Below, piece after piece: positions 25,916 through 35,373 of a DNA stretch of 64,000 nucleotides (its first letter is position 1; the number at the start of each line of letters is the position of its first letter). Both the position numbers and the translations under genes were made by a program. This stretch comes from an uncultured Prevotella sp. Its GTDB lineage: Bacteria; Bacteroidota; Bacteroidia; Bacteroidales; Bacteroidaceae. The notes under the pieces are model-generated. The model was not told the DNA's origin. It saw only the letters and a program-made list of their open reading frames with translations, and did not search any database. The DNA lies in contig CAMHAM010000007.1 in the NCBI GenBank assembly GCA_946183415.1, positions 40,008 through 104,007 on the forward strand. Reading direction: 5' to 3'.

Positions 25916-26894
25916 TTTTTGAATGTCGATAGCTCATGTATAGCTTGGTGGGAAGATAGGAAATGAGCACTTTTCCTGTCTTACTAAAGCCACATAGGGT
26001 ATAGTGTTTATTAAGAATGTTCCTGTTTTCCTTGATGAAATGGAGAATGTCGTGAACACGTTGGTCCGAGAAGTATTCGGGGAAGAGTGCTATCTTACCT
26101 AACAGCTCGTTGTAGTACATGATGATGTGTACGGTGCTCCATTCTTTGACAGCGTGCGATTCGTTCTTCACGGCGTCTTGGGTGACTCTAACCCTCTGAA
26201 TCCTGTTATCAATGTACTGGCTGATGTTCTTCTTGAAATAGGCATGGGCCAAGGAGTTAGTCCGATGAGTATATTCATATAGCGGCTCGTCAACTATGAC
26301 GGTGGTCTGCGCCTTGACAAAAGCCCGAATGTTGAAGATAAAGTCTTCGTCAGTTCTTAGTCCAGGATCGTTTACTATGTGGTATTCTTCCAGCATCTGT
26401 CGTTTGTATATCTTGGTCCAGCACTGAGAATAGATTTTATTTTTTGAGAAGAAGTGAATCAGGCCTTCTTCATGGTTGAGTACATACTGTTGATAGGTGC
26501 TGTTCAAATGGAATACATTTCCTTGTTCGTCTACTTGTTTATAGTTGCAGCAGACGATGTCGGCATGATGCTCATAGCCAGCACTAACCATTTTGTGAAG
26601 CATCAGCGGTTCCATTTTGTCGTCGCTGTCGGTAAGGGCGATGTAATTGCCTTGTGCCAACTTGAGACCTTCATTCTTTGCCGTTGCCGGGCCAGAGTTG
26701 GGAATATGGATGGCCTTGATGTTGTCATGCTGATGGGCATAGTCATTGCAGATGGTTGCCGATGAGTCAGTCGAGCCATCATCCACAAGAATAATCTCCA
26801 GCGAAACCTGTTCCTGCCGCAGCACACTGTCTATGCAGGTTCTTAGGTACTTCTCTGTATTGTAAACCGGTATGATAACACTTACATCCATCAT
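25890..26894 (-). CDS. GT2 glycosyltransferase
   Basis: The protein has 334 residues (MMDVSVIIPVYNTEKYL; either of two adjacent ATGs could start it). GT-A motifs are LVDDGSTDSSA and ALTDSDDKM. The C-terminal half contains the YSQCWTKIYKRQM element and a conserved DEDFIFNI acidic motif. It is separated by 1 bp from the upstream GT2 gene, so the two are one unit. Confidence 0.92.
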   Translation of the reverse strand: MMDVSVIIPVYNTEKYLRTCIDSVLRQEQVSLEIILVDDGSTDSSATICNDYAHQHDNIKAIHIPNSGPATAKNEGLKLAQGNYIALTDSDDKMEPLMLHKMVSAGYEHHADIVCCNYKQVDEQGNVFHLNSTYQQYVLNHEEGLIHFFSKNKIYSQCWTKIYKRQMLEEYHIVNDPGLRTDEDFIFNIRAFVKAQTTVIVDEPLYEYTHRTNSLAHAYFKKNISQYIDNRIQRVRVTQDAVKNESHAVKEWSTVHIIMYYNELLGKIALFPEYFSDQRVHDILHFIKENRNILNKHYTLCGFSKTGKVLISYLPTKLYMSYRHSKTNWLVGLP

Positions 26895-26895
26895 C

Positions 26896-27681
26896 TTATT
26901 TTTTTTGCCTCAATAAGAAATAAGCTAATCGCTTCACTAATTTCCTGGGACTGACGGTCTTCGTCAGTTTGATGGATATATCCAGCAATTCATCATCTAC
27001 TGGAGTCAGACGTTGATAGTCTACTAATATCCGCTCAGGGAAAAGCTCTCTAAGAATCAATTCCCGCTCTTTTGGCAATAGCCCGTTGGAATTGGTGCTG
27101 ATACCGCTGGTGTCATAGTCGGCAACGATGGTGTTGATGTTGCGGAATGAGTTGTTGTCAAAGATAAGAGTTTCAATGCAGAACTTCCAGTCGGACAGAA
27201 TTTTGTATTTTTCGTCGTATGGGTGATTCACCAATAATTCCCTCTTGATGAACATTGCCTGATGGGGTAGGCTGCCCCTCATTAAATCAACTAATGAAAT
27301 TGTAGATTTATGGTGTCCACTTGACTCTTGTGAGTTACCTTTTATAACTCTTCCACAAATGATATCTTCTTTGTATTCTGCAACATCATTCAAAATATCA
27401 GGCGAATGGAAGCTGTCGCCAGAGTTCATAAAGATGCAATAATCACCTTTTGCGGCAGTCACGCCTTTATTCATGGCGTGATAGACCCCATTGTCTTTTT
27501 CTGATACCCAATATGTAATATGTTTAGCGTACTCTTTAATAACGTTAGTGCTGTCATCGGAAGAGCCGCCGTCTATGATGATATATTCATAGTCGTTGCA
27601 TGACTGACGAATCACGCTTTCAATGGTGCTGCGTAATCCCTCTCCATTGTTATAGTTAATAGTGATAATTGAGTATCTCAT
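26896..27681 (-). CDS. GT2 glycosyltransferase (WcaA-like)
   Basis: The start was set at MRYSIITINYNNGEGL (261 residues) because the -7 box (27703-27696) lies just upstream; a longer frame continues into the AAA gene's region. GT-A motifs are IIDGGSSDDS and IFMNSGDSF, the latter a DxD variant with N-S-G-D as in WcaA-type enzymes. A single C-terminal helix is not evident. It is the first gene of a two-gene unit. Confidence 0.9.
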   Translation of the reverse strand: MRYSIITINYNNGEGLRSTIESVIRQSCNDYEYIIIDGGSSDDSTNVIKEYAKHITYWVSEKDNGVYHAMNKGVTAAKGDYCIFMNSGDSFHSPDILNDVAEYKEDIICGRVIKGNSQESSGHHKSTISLVDLMRGSLPHQAMFIKRELLVNHPYDEKYKILSDWKFCIETLIFDNNSFRNINTIVADYDTSGISTNSNGLLPKERELILRELFPERILVDYQRLTPVDDELLDISIKLTKTVSPRKLVKRLAYFLLRQKK

Positions 27682-27695
27682 AATTATTATTTCTG

Positions 27696-27703
27696 CAAAG
27701 ATA
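27696..27703 (-). promoter_or_regulatory. -7 box TATCTTTG for the GT2 pair
   Basis: TATCTTTG on the minus strand lies 15 bp before the ATG at 27681. No exact TTTG is found at the -33 position. Confidence 0.6.
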
Positions 27704-27721
27704 ATTCTTTTTCCTGAATTA

Positions 27722-27755
27722 TTTGTGTTGTTATCAGAATAATTTTGTATTTTTG
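27722..27755 (+). promoter_or_regulatory. Promoter for the AAA ATPase gene
   Basis: TTTG (27722-27725), 22 bp, TATTTTTG (27748-27755). The spacer is two bases longer than usual. It is divergent from the GT2 pair. Confidence 0.65.
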
Positions 27756-27765
27756 CAGAAAATTC

Positions 27766-29259
27766 ATGAATATGGAGAGATTCTTTAATACTGCAGGACC
27801 AAACAGACCAGAAGTGGAGTATACACTCGACCCTTTGAAAAGGCTTGATTTGGAAGAAATCTTGGCTTTGATAGCTCAGGGTAAATATTTCGTTCTGCAT
27901 GCTCCTCGCCAGACAGGCAAAACCTCTTGCATGCTGGCCTTGCGCGACTATCTGAATGCTTCAGGAGAATATATAGCTGTATACGCCAATGTGGAAGGGG
28001 GACAGGCATCAAGAAATGATGTGCAGAGTGTGGTAAAATCGACTGCAGACACGTTGACTCGTGAAACAAGGCTTGTTTTGGGCGATAATTCTGTGAATGA
28101 AGTTCGTGACGGAGTTCAGACACAAGGTAAAGATTCCATGCTTTCTGAGTTTTTATCTCAGTTATGTATATTTCTTTCTAAGCCATTGGTTTTGATAATT
28201 GATGAGATTGATGCTTTGGTTGGCGATAGCTTGGTAAGCGTGCTTCGTCAGTTGCGTGCTGGTTACGCCAACCGTCCAAAGGCTTTTCCTCAAACGATCA
28301 TTCTTTGCGGTGTCCGTGATGTTCGCGACTACCGCATCGTGCTTTCCAATCAGGACATTGTCACCGGTGGTTCGGCCTTCAATATCAAGGCCGAGTCCTT
28401 GAGACTAGGCAATTTTTCGAAAGAAGAGATCCACGAACTTTACATGCAGCACACCAATGAGACGGGACAGCAGTTCGACGAAGCCTGCTTCCCGCTTGTC
28501 TGGAATGCTACCGAGGGACAGCCCTGGTTGGTAAACGCCTTGGCCCGTGAGGTGACCTGGAGTATGAAGGAGAACCGCGACCGCAGCATCACCATTACGC
28601 CAGAGATGATGTATAAGGCGCAGGAAAAACTGATTTACCGACGCGACACGCATATTGACATACTGATAGACAAATTGAGCGAGCCAAGGGTGAAGCGGGT
28701 GATAGAACCCATTCTGGCCAATAATGAAGAAGCTGCTGAAGGATTGATTCCCTCAGACGACATACAGTATGTGGCAGATATGGGACTGATTAAGCGAGAG
28801 CAGGCAAAAGCCATCCGGATAGCCAACGGAATCTATCGCGAGATTATTCCCCGTGAACTGACCTGGAGTACACAGGAAACTATGGTACAGCAGCCGCAAT
28901 GGTATCAGAACAGCGATGGCAGCATCAATATGGAGAAACTACTGTTGGATTTCCAGCAGTTCTTCCGCGAGAACAGTGACGCTTGGATTGGCAAGTTTGA
29001 CTATGCCGAGGCCGGCCCGCAACTGCTGTTGCAGGCTTTCCTACAGCGAATAGTTAATGGCGGAGGGTATATTGATCGTGAGTACGGCTTAGGGCGTAAG
29101 CGCACCGACCTGCTCATCCGTAAACCTCTTACAGATGGGTATGGTGGCTCTGTGCAGCGCATTGTGCTCGAACTGAAAATCAAGCGCTACAGCCTTGAGC
29201 GGACTATTGATGAGGGGCTGCTGCAAACGGCTGATTATATGGATGGCGTAGGAAGTTAA
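27766..29259 (+). CDS. AAA ATPase with truncated PD-(D/E)XK nuclease domain
   Basis: The protein has about 497 residues (a second ATG at 27772 is equally possible). RFFNTAGPN near the start and the P-loop HAPRQTGKTS are typical of a large Bacteroidota family; Walker B is LVLIIDEIDAL. The C-terminal domain has the nuclease-type core RKRTDLLI and IVLELKIKRYS. The protein stops at TADYMDGVGS. Relatives, as I recall them, continue with roughly 30 more residues including a GHLVIFD-like strand. It therefore looks cut off just where the next gene's promoter begins. The function of the family is unknown. Confidence 0.82.
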   Translation: MNMERFFNTAGPNRPEVEYTLDPLKRLDLEEILALIAQGKYFVLHAPRQTGKTSCMLALRDYLNASGEYIAVYANVEGGQASRNDVQSVVKSTADTLTRETRLVLGDNSVNEVRDGVQTQGKDSMLSEFLSQLCIFLSKPLVLIIDEIDALVGDSLVSVLRQLRAGYANRPKAFPQTIILCGVRDVRDYRIVLSNQDIVTGGSAFNIKAESLRLGNFSKEEIHELYMQHTNETGQQFDEACFPLVWNATEGQPWLVNALAREVTWSMKENRDRSITITPEMMYKAQEKLIYRRDTHIDILIDKLSEPRVKRVIEPILANNEEAAEGLIPSDDIQYVADMGLIKREQAKAIRIANGIYREIIPRELTWSTQETMVQQPQWYQNSDGSINMEKLLLDFQQFFRENSDAWIGKFDYAEAGPQLLLQAFLQRIVNGGGYIDREYGLGRKRTDLLIRKPLTDGYGGSVQRIVLELKIKRYSLERTIDEGLLQTADYMDGVGS

Positions 29260-29265
29260 AAAGAC

Positions 29266-29273
29266 TATTTTTG
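29266..29273 (+). promoter_or_regulatory. -7 box TATTTTTG, probably leaderless start
   Basis: TATTTTTG ends four bases before the ATG at 29278, so the transcript should begin at or next to the start codon. It lies six bases after the AAA gene's stop codon. No -33 TTTG. Confidence 0.6.
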
Positions 29274-29277
29274 CAGA

Positions 29278-30300
29278 ATGAAAGAGAGAATTAACTGGAT
29301 TGACTGGTCAAAATTCATGGCAATTACGCTTGTAGTTATTGGACACTTGCCCATGGAGCCTGGGAACCCAGTCCATGTATACATCAACTGCTTTCACATG
29401 CCTTTCTTCATGTTTCTTTCTGGATATCTCACCAAACGTAGTGACAGCTTCACAAAGAATCTGAAAAAAGACTGGACAGGAATCATCCTGCCTTTTTTAT
29501 TATACAATGCCGTTCTTTATCCCTACGCGATGGCTAAATCCTACACAGTCGGTGTGCCTATATCATTTACCAATTATGTTCTCAATCCGTTTCTTGGCGT
29601 AACGACTCTTTCGCTTTTCCACGGCTTAATCAACGGACCGACCTGGTTTTTGGTAGCCCTGTTTTTTTCACGTATTGTTCTCGATTTTAGTAACCGCCTT
29701 AAATACAAGTACACCTTTCTTGTTATCATCTCCACCTTGTTTTTTATTTTCTATGAAGTCAATGAATATTATGTATTTACGGAAAAGTTTGTGTTAATAG
29801 GTTTTGCTCGCTGTCTACCCTATTTCTTACTAGGAAAGCTACTTCAAGGAAAAATTGTTGCATCAAAATGCCAGTATCGCCTGTTATTAAGTGCTACTAT
29901 CGTTACCGGAGTGGCAAGTATTGGTGCCTCTCTGTTCCTTTATGATATCTCTATTTTTTTCATAAGAATACAAGTTCTCCAGCTGATTTGTATCTGTGCT
30001 ATTATATTCTTTACTTGCATCTCACTTTTGTTTAATTCGATAAAGTTGAATTTTGTAGTTAATATTTCCATAGGAACTTTGGTTATATTCGGACTCCATT
30101 GGGCTTGTATCGGATGTTTCAATCAACTCTTTCAATGCATTTTTGGAATCGATCAAATAAAATACGAAATGTGGCAAGTCTTGTTACTGGCTGTTCTGAT
30201 AGAAGTAATTCTATACCCTCTCATAAAAAGCTTGCCACCGATGTGGCTTGGTAAAAGGAAAGAGATAGTTGCCCAAATCAGATATAAAAGAAAACCGTAG
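29278..30300 (+). CDS. Acyltransferase family 3 membrane protein
   Basis: The protein has 340 residues and about ten hydrophobic helices. The N-terminus MKERINWIDWSKFMAI followed by VVIGHLP is nearly the same as in the protein at 15060-16052, carried on otherwise diverged sequence. The family histidine (GHLP) and FINGPTWFLVALFF-like helices are present (INGPTWFLVALFFSR). Inferred role: O-acylation of glycan at the membrane. The long, basic C-terminus (KRKEIVAQIRYKRKP) should be cytoplasmic. Confidence 0.9.
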   Translation: MKERINWIDWSKFMAITLVVIGHLPMEPGNPVHVYINCFHMPFFMFLSGYLTKRSDSFTKNLKKDWTGIILPFLLYNAVLYPYAMAKSYTVGVPISFTNYVLNPFLGVTTLSLFHGLINGPTWFLVALFFSRIVLDFSNRLKYKYTFLVIISTLFFIFYEVNEYYVFTEKFVLIGFARCLPYFLLGKLLQGKIVASKCQYRLLLSATIVTGVASIGASLFLYDISIFFIRIQVLQLICICAIIFFTCISLLFNSIKLNFVVNISIGTLVIFGLHWACIGCFNQLFQCIFGIDQIKYEMWQVLLLAVLIEVILYPLIKSLPPMWLGKRKEIVAQIRYKRKP

Positions 30301-30542
30301 GGAGTTTTCATACGCTATGTTTGAGAGGATTAATTTAGCAGGACGAGAGTCCAAGCAGCGGCTTCGCAGCGTGTCTCTCTGTGAATTAAGGCTGCGCCTT
30401 GTTAGTAGGTTCAGTTCTCGTGAGACAACCAAGGTGCTAAATCGTGCCCTTCATCATGATAAGAAGATTTGTGCAAGATAACGATTACTAATTTGTGTAT
30501 ATCAAATAAAATTTGTATATTTGCACCGCTAATTTTATTTGT
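30301..30542. other. Intergenic region with no supported gene
   Basis: Between the acyltransferase and the fucosyltransferase there are 242 bp without a convincing reading frame. A short hairpin (AAGGC, TGC, GCCTT near 30387) lacks a following T tract. The last 50 bp hold the promoter of the next gene. Confidence 0.5.
30492..30523 (+). promoter_or_regulatory. Bacteroidota-type promoter for the fucosyltransferase gene
   Basis: TTTG (30492-30495), exactly 20 bp, TATATTTG (30516-30523). It sets the start at the ATG 30543. Confidence 0.85.
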
Positions 30543-31430
30543 ATGAAAATTGTTATTGCAACGGCGGGATTGGGGAATATGATGTTCCAGTATGCCATCG
30601 TTTCCATTCTTAGGAAGATGGGGGTGAGGAGTATTCTTTTTGTTTCTAACGCTAATGCCCATCACAACGGATATGAACTTGAGTATGTCTTTCCGAGTGT
30701 GAAGCCCTATGAGGGTTTGCCTACCATTGGGAAATGGTATTACCAGTTACTGGGCAAATTGCGTCAGATTAGGTTCTCAAAAAACAAGAACTTCCCTCAC
30801 CAATTGTTGTTGTTCCCGTTTAAACGCTTCCACGCTCGTAGTTCATTTACTTATTATTCTGAAGTATATGGCACTCCTAATCAGAATACCTATCTGTTAG
30901 GTTATTTTCAATGTTATGAGTATTACAAAGCTTTTACTTTGGAATTGCAGAAATTGTATGCCTTTAATGAAAGCAGACTATCTGCTAAAAGTTCTGCTAT
31001 GGCACGTACTATCCGTAAAACAGAGGATAGCGTTTTCGTCCATGTGCGCCGAGGTGACTATGTGACAGATTATTACTATAAAATGTTTGGGAGTATTTGT
31101 AATTTAGATTACTACAGGCGAGCTGTTTCGGAAATCAAAAGTCGTTTGCAGAATCCTCACTTTTTTATTTTTTCTGACGACCCAGAATATGTCCGTGAGA
31201 ATATGAGTATTGCAGAAGCTACTTACGTGGATTTCAATTATGGAAAAGAAGCTTGGCAAGATATGTGTTTAATGTCAATGTGCAAGCATGGTATTATTGC
31301 AAATAGTACTTTCAGCTGGTGGGCAGCCTTCTTGAATAGAAATGAAGATAAAATAGTGATAGCTCCTTCCAAATGGTGGGGCGATACTAGTAGCATAGAT
31401 GTTTTACCTCCAAGTTGGAGCAGAATATGA
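30543..31430 (+). CDS. GT11 glycosyltransferase, alpha-1,2-fucosyltransferase type
   Basis: The product has 295 residues from MKIVIATAGLGNMMFQYA, the GGLGNQMFQYA-type motif of family GT11. The donor-binding motif FVHVRRGDYV and the C-terminal NSTFSWWAAFLN are both intact. Known for the family: transfer of fucose from GDP-fucose to the 2-position of galactose. GDP-fucose is provided by manC-gmd-fcl at 46.6-49.9 kb, so the polymer probably carries alpha-1,2-fucose. It is a single-gene unit. Confidence 0.93.
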   Translation: MKIVIATAGLGNMMFQYAIVSILRKMGVRSILFVSNANAHHNGYELEYVFPSVKPYEGLPTIGKWYYQLLGKLRQIRFSKNKNFPHQLLLFPFKRFHARSSFTYYSEVYGTPNQNTYLLGYFQCYEYYKAFTLELQKLYAFNESRLSAKSSAMARTIRKTEDSVFVHVRRGDYVTDYYYKMFGSICNLDYYRRAVSEIKSRLQNPHFFIFSDDPEYVRENMSIAEATYVDFNYGKEAWQDMCLMSMCKHGIIANSTFSWWAAFLNRNEDKIVIAPSKWWGDTSSIDVLPPSWSRI

Positions 31431-31594
31431 TTTTGCTATACTCCTTTTTCAAAAATTATTTTGCATGTATCAAAGAGATTATTACGGGACTTTATTATAA
31501 TAAAATGCGTTTTTTTTATACAATTCTGATATATAATGACATGTTGATATTATCAGAAGAGCTGAAGACTTATTTTGGATTTTAAAAGAGCGAT

Positions 31595-32494
31595 ATGAAT
31601 TTTACTATTATTATTCCTCATAAAAATACTCCGGTTTTGTTGGAGAGATTAATTAAGTCAATTCCTATTCGTGATGATCTTGAAATCATTGTTGTTGACG
31701 ATGGCAGCGATTTTAAAGTCGTGGATTTTGATAAATTCCCTTGTAGGGATAGGGAGAATTTGCAACTAATATTGAACAGAGAAAGTCATGGTGCGGGGTT
31801 CGCACGTAATTGTGCATTACCTTTAGCAAAAGGAAAATGGGTGCTATTTGCTGATTCTGATGATTTCTTTAACCAAGGATTTGATGATTTCTTGGATAAA
31901 TACATGGATAGTGATGTGGACATTGTTTATTTCAATGCAAATAGTGTTGATTCAGAGACATTTGAGCCAAGTAATCGGGTTAATCATTTGCATGAGTTTA
32001 TTCAAGAATATCATAATAATAAGGGACATGGGGAATTGGTTATGCGTTATCTCTTTACAGAACCTTGGTGTAAAATGGTAAAAAGGGAGGTTATTGAACG
32101 ATACCAGATTAAATTTGAAGAGACTTCAATCAGAAATGATGTCCGTTATTCCTATTTAGTAGGTCATTATGCTGGCAGAATTATCGTCGATGACCGTCAG
32201 TTGTATTGTGTGACTACACGTAAGAATTCTGTTAGTAAGGGAATGGGGCGTCAGGCGTCTTTAGATGAACTAAAAGTATTTGCAGGATGGAAGAAATTTT
32301 TAACGGAACACCAGATTCCTCTGCCACTTCCCAAATTTGATTTGTGTCTTTATAACTTTACAAGGCATCTGTGGAAGAATAATCGACTCTTCTGTACAGA
32401 ATACCATATTTTGCGGGGGGTGGGCTTAAGTCATACCTTTATTTGGGGGCAGATTATTAAATATGTTATGAAATCCGTGGAATATAAAATGTGA
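31595..32494 (+). CDS. GT2 glycosyltransferase
   Basis: The protein has 299 residues: FTIIIPHKNTPVLLERL, VVDDGSDF, then FADSDDFF as the DxD-type motif. It is shorter and more divergent than the array GT2 enzymes (first motif IPHKN rather than IPVYN). The 164 bp before it are very AT-rich and show no clear promoter box, so it may be read from the fucosyltransferase promoter. It ends one base before the stop of the opposing gene. Confidence 0.9.
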   Translation: MNFTIIIPHKNTPVLLERLIKSIPIRDDLEIIVVDDGSDFKVVDFDKFPCRDRENLQLILNRESHGAGFARNCALPLAKGKWVLFADSDDFFNQGFDDFLDKYMDSDVDIVYFNANSVDSETFEPSNRVNHLHEFIQEYHNNKGHGELVMRYLFTEPWCKMVKREVIERYQIKFEETSIRNDVRYSYLVGHYAGRIIVDDRQLYCVTTRKNSVSKGMGRQASLDELKVFAGWKKFLTEHQIPLPLPKFDLCLYNFTRHLWKNNRLFCTEYHILRGVGLSHTFIWGQIIKYVMKSVEYKM

Positions 32495-32495
32495 G

Positions 32496-33227
32496 TTAAG
32501 AACGGAACTTTTTTTGATACATATGCCATAAGTGAATTCCAAATCTTGCATATTTAACAGTTGATTGGAAGGAAGGCGTTTCTGTTGTATACGGTTTGCC
32601 TGATGATCCAGATACCCCTTCTATTTGTGGTCTTATAAAGAAAGGGGAGTATGGATATTGCTTCTCCTCTATGATGGTATCCCATAACGCGTGTTCGAAA
32701 AAATAACCTGCGGAATCATTGATAAAGGCTTTTCTCCTAAGAAAAATATGATAGAATTCTAATGAAGCAATGACGAATCGACTGTCTGGAAAGGATAAGT
32801 CGGAGTTTATAGCGCAGAGTGTTGTTCGATGCGATGTGAATAAAGTATGCCAGCGTACAATAGTCTTTATATTTTTGATGACGAGTCTGCCTGTTATCTT
32901 AGCTATTCGCTGTTGTTTCGATTTTCGGATAATGGCAGAATGATTGAAAGCATATTCCATGATCTCACATTCCCCATAGCCTTTTCCTAATTCTTTCTCT
33001 AAATTCCCTTGAAAAGAGAAACACTCCATCCTACCGGATTGAATGATCTCAGTGAAATGATGACTGATATCTGTGCCGGAGTTTTCTGTGAATACAATAG
33101 GGTAGGTGGTATTTTTGAGATAGAATTTTATGGCTTTGATATATTGCTTCTTTCTCTGCTCTTTGTCTGAAAGAACAGTATATGCCATTCCATTTGGATT
33201 AATGCATCCTGTGAGTAGAAGTATCAT
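32496..33227 (-). CDS. Unrecognised protein of the exporter operon
   Basis: The start was set at the ATG in an ATGA overlap with the Wzt stop (33224-33227), giving about 243 residues: MILLLTGCINPNGMAYTVLS. Visible are KAIKFYLKNTTYPIVFTENSG, a charged GKGYGECEIMEYAF segment and a C-terminus rich in aromatic and basic residues. The LLTGC near the start resembles a lipobox, but there is no basic n-region or full hydrophobic stretch. The beginning looks more like the first beta strand of a Rossmann domain. As last gene of the operon it may be a glycosyltransferase of unknown family; this is a guess. Confidence 0.7.
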   Translation of the reverse strand: MILLLTGCINPNGMAYTVLSDKEQRKKQYIKAIKFYLKNTTYPIVFTENSGTDISHHFTEIIQSGRMECFSFQGNLEKELGKGYGECEIMEYAFNHSAIIRKSKQQRIAKITGRLVIKNIKTIVRWHTLFTSHRTTLCAINSDLSFPDSRFVIASLEFYHIFLRRKAFINDSAGYFFEHALWDTIIEEKQYPYSPFFIRPQIEGVSGSSGKPYTTETPSFQSTVKYARFGIHLWHMYQKKFRS

Positions 33228-34498
33228 AACAAATCCTTGTCTTCTAATCCAATAAAACCGCAACTGTCTTGATTCATAGTTCTTCCAAACCCTTTCTGAA
33301 AACCTTCACATTCAAGGACACAACACCCCGGAGCCTTAAAATAATATTCTACCATAGGATGATGGATGAATAAATCGACATTAATGATACCTTTTGTAAG
33401 GATTTGAGGTAGTAGAACTTGTTTGTGTATGCTAAACTTTCCTTTTGCTGTATGTTGGATATCACCCATATAATGGCCTTTGGCATAGGTGGCAAAAGGA
33501 ATTCCTTCTTTGCTTTTCAATACCATCATAATATCGTAGACCATATCTTCTTCTGATGTTCCTTCAATCAAGACATCAAGATATTTCTGCCCATTTTTAA
33601 TCTGGGAATAAGATTCCCTCGTCTGGTTGATTTCTATATTAGTGATGGTAATGGTACTCTTTTTCCATTTAATATTATTGATAATAAGTCCCTCATGCTT
33701 CTCATCATCATCTTTTAGATAGTGCTCAAGCGTGTCGGGAATGTTTCCGGCAAAATCAATAGAACCATTCTTAAGCATAACACCATGTGTACAGAGACTA
33801 CGGACTGCGGCCATATTATGGCTTACAAAAAGTACTGTCCGACCTTGTCCTTTGCTGACATCCTGCATTTTTCCGATGGCTTTTTTCTGGAATTCAGCAT
33901 CACCAACAGCGAGAACTTCATCGACAACGAGGATCTCTGGCTCCAAATGGGCGGCAATGGCAAAACCAAGACGAACCATCATTCCAGAAGAATAACGTTT
34001 AACGGGAGTGTCGACATATTTCGCAACGCCGGCGAAGTCCACAATCTCGTCGAACTTGCTCTTAATTTCTGCCTTTGTCATACCCATAATAGAGCCGTTC
34101 ATGAAAATATTCTCACGGCCCGTCATTTCTGGATGGAAACCGGTACCGACTTCGAGTAATGAAGCAATACGTCCTTTGATTTTAATGTCACCTGTAGTGG
34201 GAGAGGTGACTCGAGAGAGAATCTTGAGTAGGGTAGACTTGCCAGCACCGTTCTTGCCAATAATACCTACAACATCTCCTTGTTCAACCTTGAAACTGAT
34301 GTCTCGGAGTGCCCATACGAAACGGCTGTCGCCTTTCTGGGTGCGGTCGTTGGTGTCGCCAATCTTTAGGAACGGGTCTTCCTTGCCACGAACACGTGCC
34401 CACCAGCGGTTAAGGTCTTGACTCAAGGTACCTGTGCCGATGGTGCCAAGGATGTATTGCTTGCCGACGTTGTTGAATTCTATAACGGTGTTGCTCAT
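33224..34498 (-). CDS. wzt: ABC transporter ATPase for polysaccharide export, with C-terminal carbohydrate-binding domain
   Basis: The protein has 424 residues. The N-terminal ABC domain (~1-245) shows Walker A GIIGKNGAGKST, signature YSSGMMVRLGFA, Walker B ILVVDEVLAVGD and the switch histidine in LFVSHNM. The C-terminal ~170 residues (WKKSTITITNIEINQ onward) form a beta-sandwich of the Wzt-C type, which in known systems recognises the end of the finished glycan. It pairs with the permease gene 12 bp upstream. This marks an ABC-dependent O-antigen or capsule pathway. Confidence 0.94.
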   Translation of the reverse strand: MSNTVIEFNNVGKQYILGTIGTGTLSQDLNRWWARVRGKEDPFLKIGDTNDRTQKGDSRFVWALRDISFKVEQGDVVGIIGKNGAGKSTLLKILSRVTSPTTGDIKIKGRIASLLEVGTGFHPEMTGRENIFMNGSIMGMTKAEIKSKFDEIVDFAGVAKYVDTPVKRYSSGMMVRLGFAIAAHLEPEILVVDEVLAVGDAEFQKKAIGKMQDVSKGQGRTVLFVSHNMAAVRSLCTHGVMLKNGSIDFAGNIPDTLEHYLKDDDEKHEGLIINNIKWKKSTITITNIEINQTRESYSQIKNGQKYLDVLIEGTSEEDMVYDIMMVLKSKEGIPFATYAKGHYMGDIQHTAKGKFSIHKQVLLPQILTKGIINVDLFIHHPMVEYYFKAPGCCVLECEGFQKGFGRTMNQDSCGFIGLEDKDLL

Positions 34499-34510
34499 TG
34501 TCTTTCTGTT

Positions 34511-35362
34511 TTAGATAACATCCATAAAATTACGCTGCACCCGATTGAAGATGATGATACCGAGCAGCAAGATAACGATTGTGAATATAAGACTGTAGCC
34601 AAGATAGAGCCAATTGAACTCGCCTACGCCAGTGAAGGCATATTTGAAGGTTTCAAGAATGGCTGTTAATGGGTTGGCTACGAGAACCCAGATATATTTC
34701 GGGTAGGTATCCTTCATCACAGATAGCGGATAGATGACGGGGGTGGCATACATCCACAGTTGGACACCAAAGGTGATGAGGAATCGTAGGTCGCGGTATT
34801 TGGTGGTCATCGACGAGATAATCATACCAAATCCTAATCCTAAGCATCCGAGCATTACAATGAGCAGTGGAACAAGCATGATGGTGGCGTTAACATGGAA
34901 CTCAACACCTGTTGTAAAATAATAAAGATAGACAACTATGAAAAGCGTGAACTGGATAGCCAACTTAATCAGGTTTGATATGACGATAGAGAGGGGCACT
35001 ACTAACCTTGGGAAATAAACTTTTCCGAAAATGGCTTGATTGGCATTGAACGTGTCTGAGCATTTGCTGAGGCAGTCCTGGAAATAGTTCCAGCAGACCA
35101 GACCTGCCAAATAGAATACTGCCTGAGGTATACCATCGGTCGAGATGCCGGCAATTCCACCAAATACAAACATGAACATAATGGTCGTGAACACAGGCTG
35201 AATCACGAACCATAATGGCCCGAGAATCGTTTGTTTATAAAATGTGATGATATCGCGCTTTACGTACATGGCGAGAAGGTCACGGTATCGCCACACCTCG
35301 CTTAAATCGAGATTTAGGAGATTGCTTTTGTTTGTGATGATTATATCCCAGTCTTTTGTCAT
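34511..35362 (-). CDS. wzm: ABC-2 type permease for polysaccharide export
   Basis: The protein has 283 residues and six predicted helices. The N-terminal amphipathic stretch (EVWRYRDLLAMYVKRD) and the block GPLWFVIQPVFTTIMFMFVFGG are typical of Wzm/TagG permeases. It moves undecaprenol-linked glycan across the inner membrane together with Wzt. It sits in the middle of the minus-strand operon, 11 bp after the GT2 gene. Confidence 0.94.
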   Translation of the reverse strand: MTKDWDIIITNKSNLLNLDLSEVWRYRDLLAMYVKRDIITFYKQTILGPLWFVIQPVFTTIMFMFVFGGIAGISTDGIPQAVFYLAGLVCWNYFQDCLSKCSDTFNANQAIFGKVYFPRLVVPLSIVISNLIKLAIQFTLFIVVYLYYFTTGVEFHVNATIMLVPLLIVMLGCLGLGFGMIISSMTTKYRDLRFLITFGVQLWMYATPVIYPLSVMKDTYPKYIWVLVANPLTAILETFKYAFTGVGEFNWLYLGYSLIFTIVILLLGIIIFNRVQRNFMDVI

Positions 35363-35373
35363 TTTCTAATAGA

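Noticed and set aside
33180..33227. Lipoprotein signal (LLTGC) at the start of the unknown protein
   Set aside because: Only five residues precede it, with no positive n-region and no hydrophobic stretch of the needed length.
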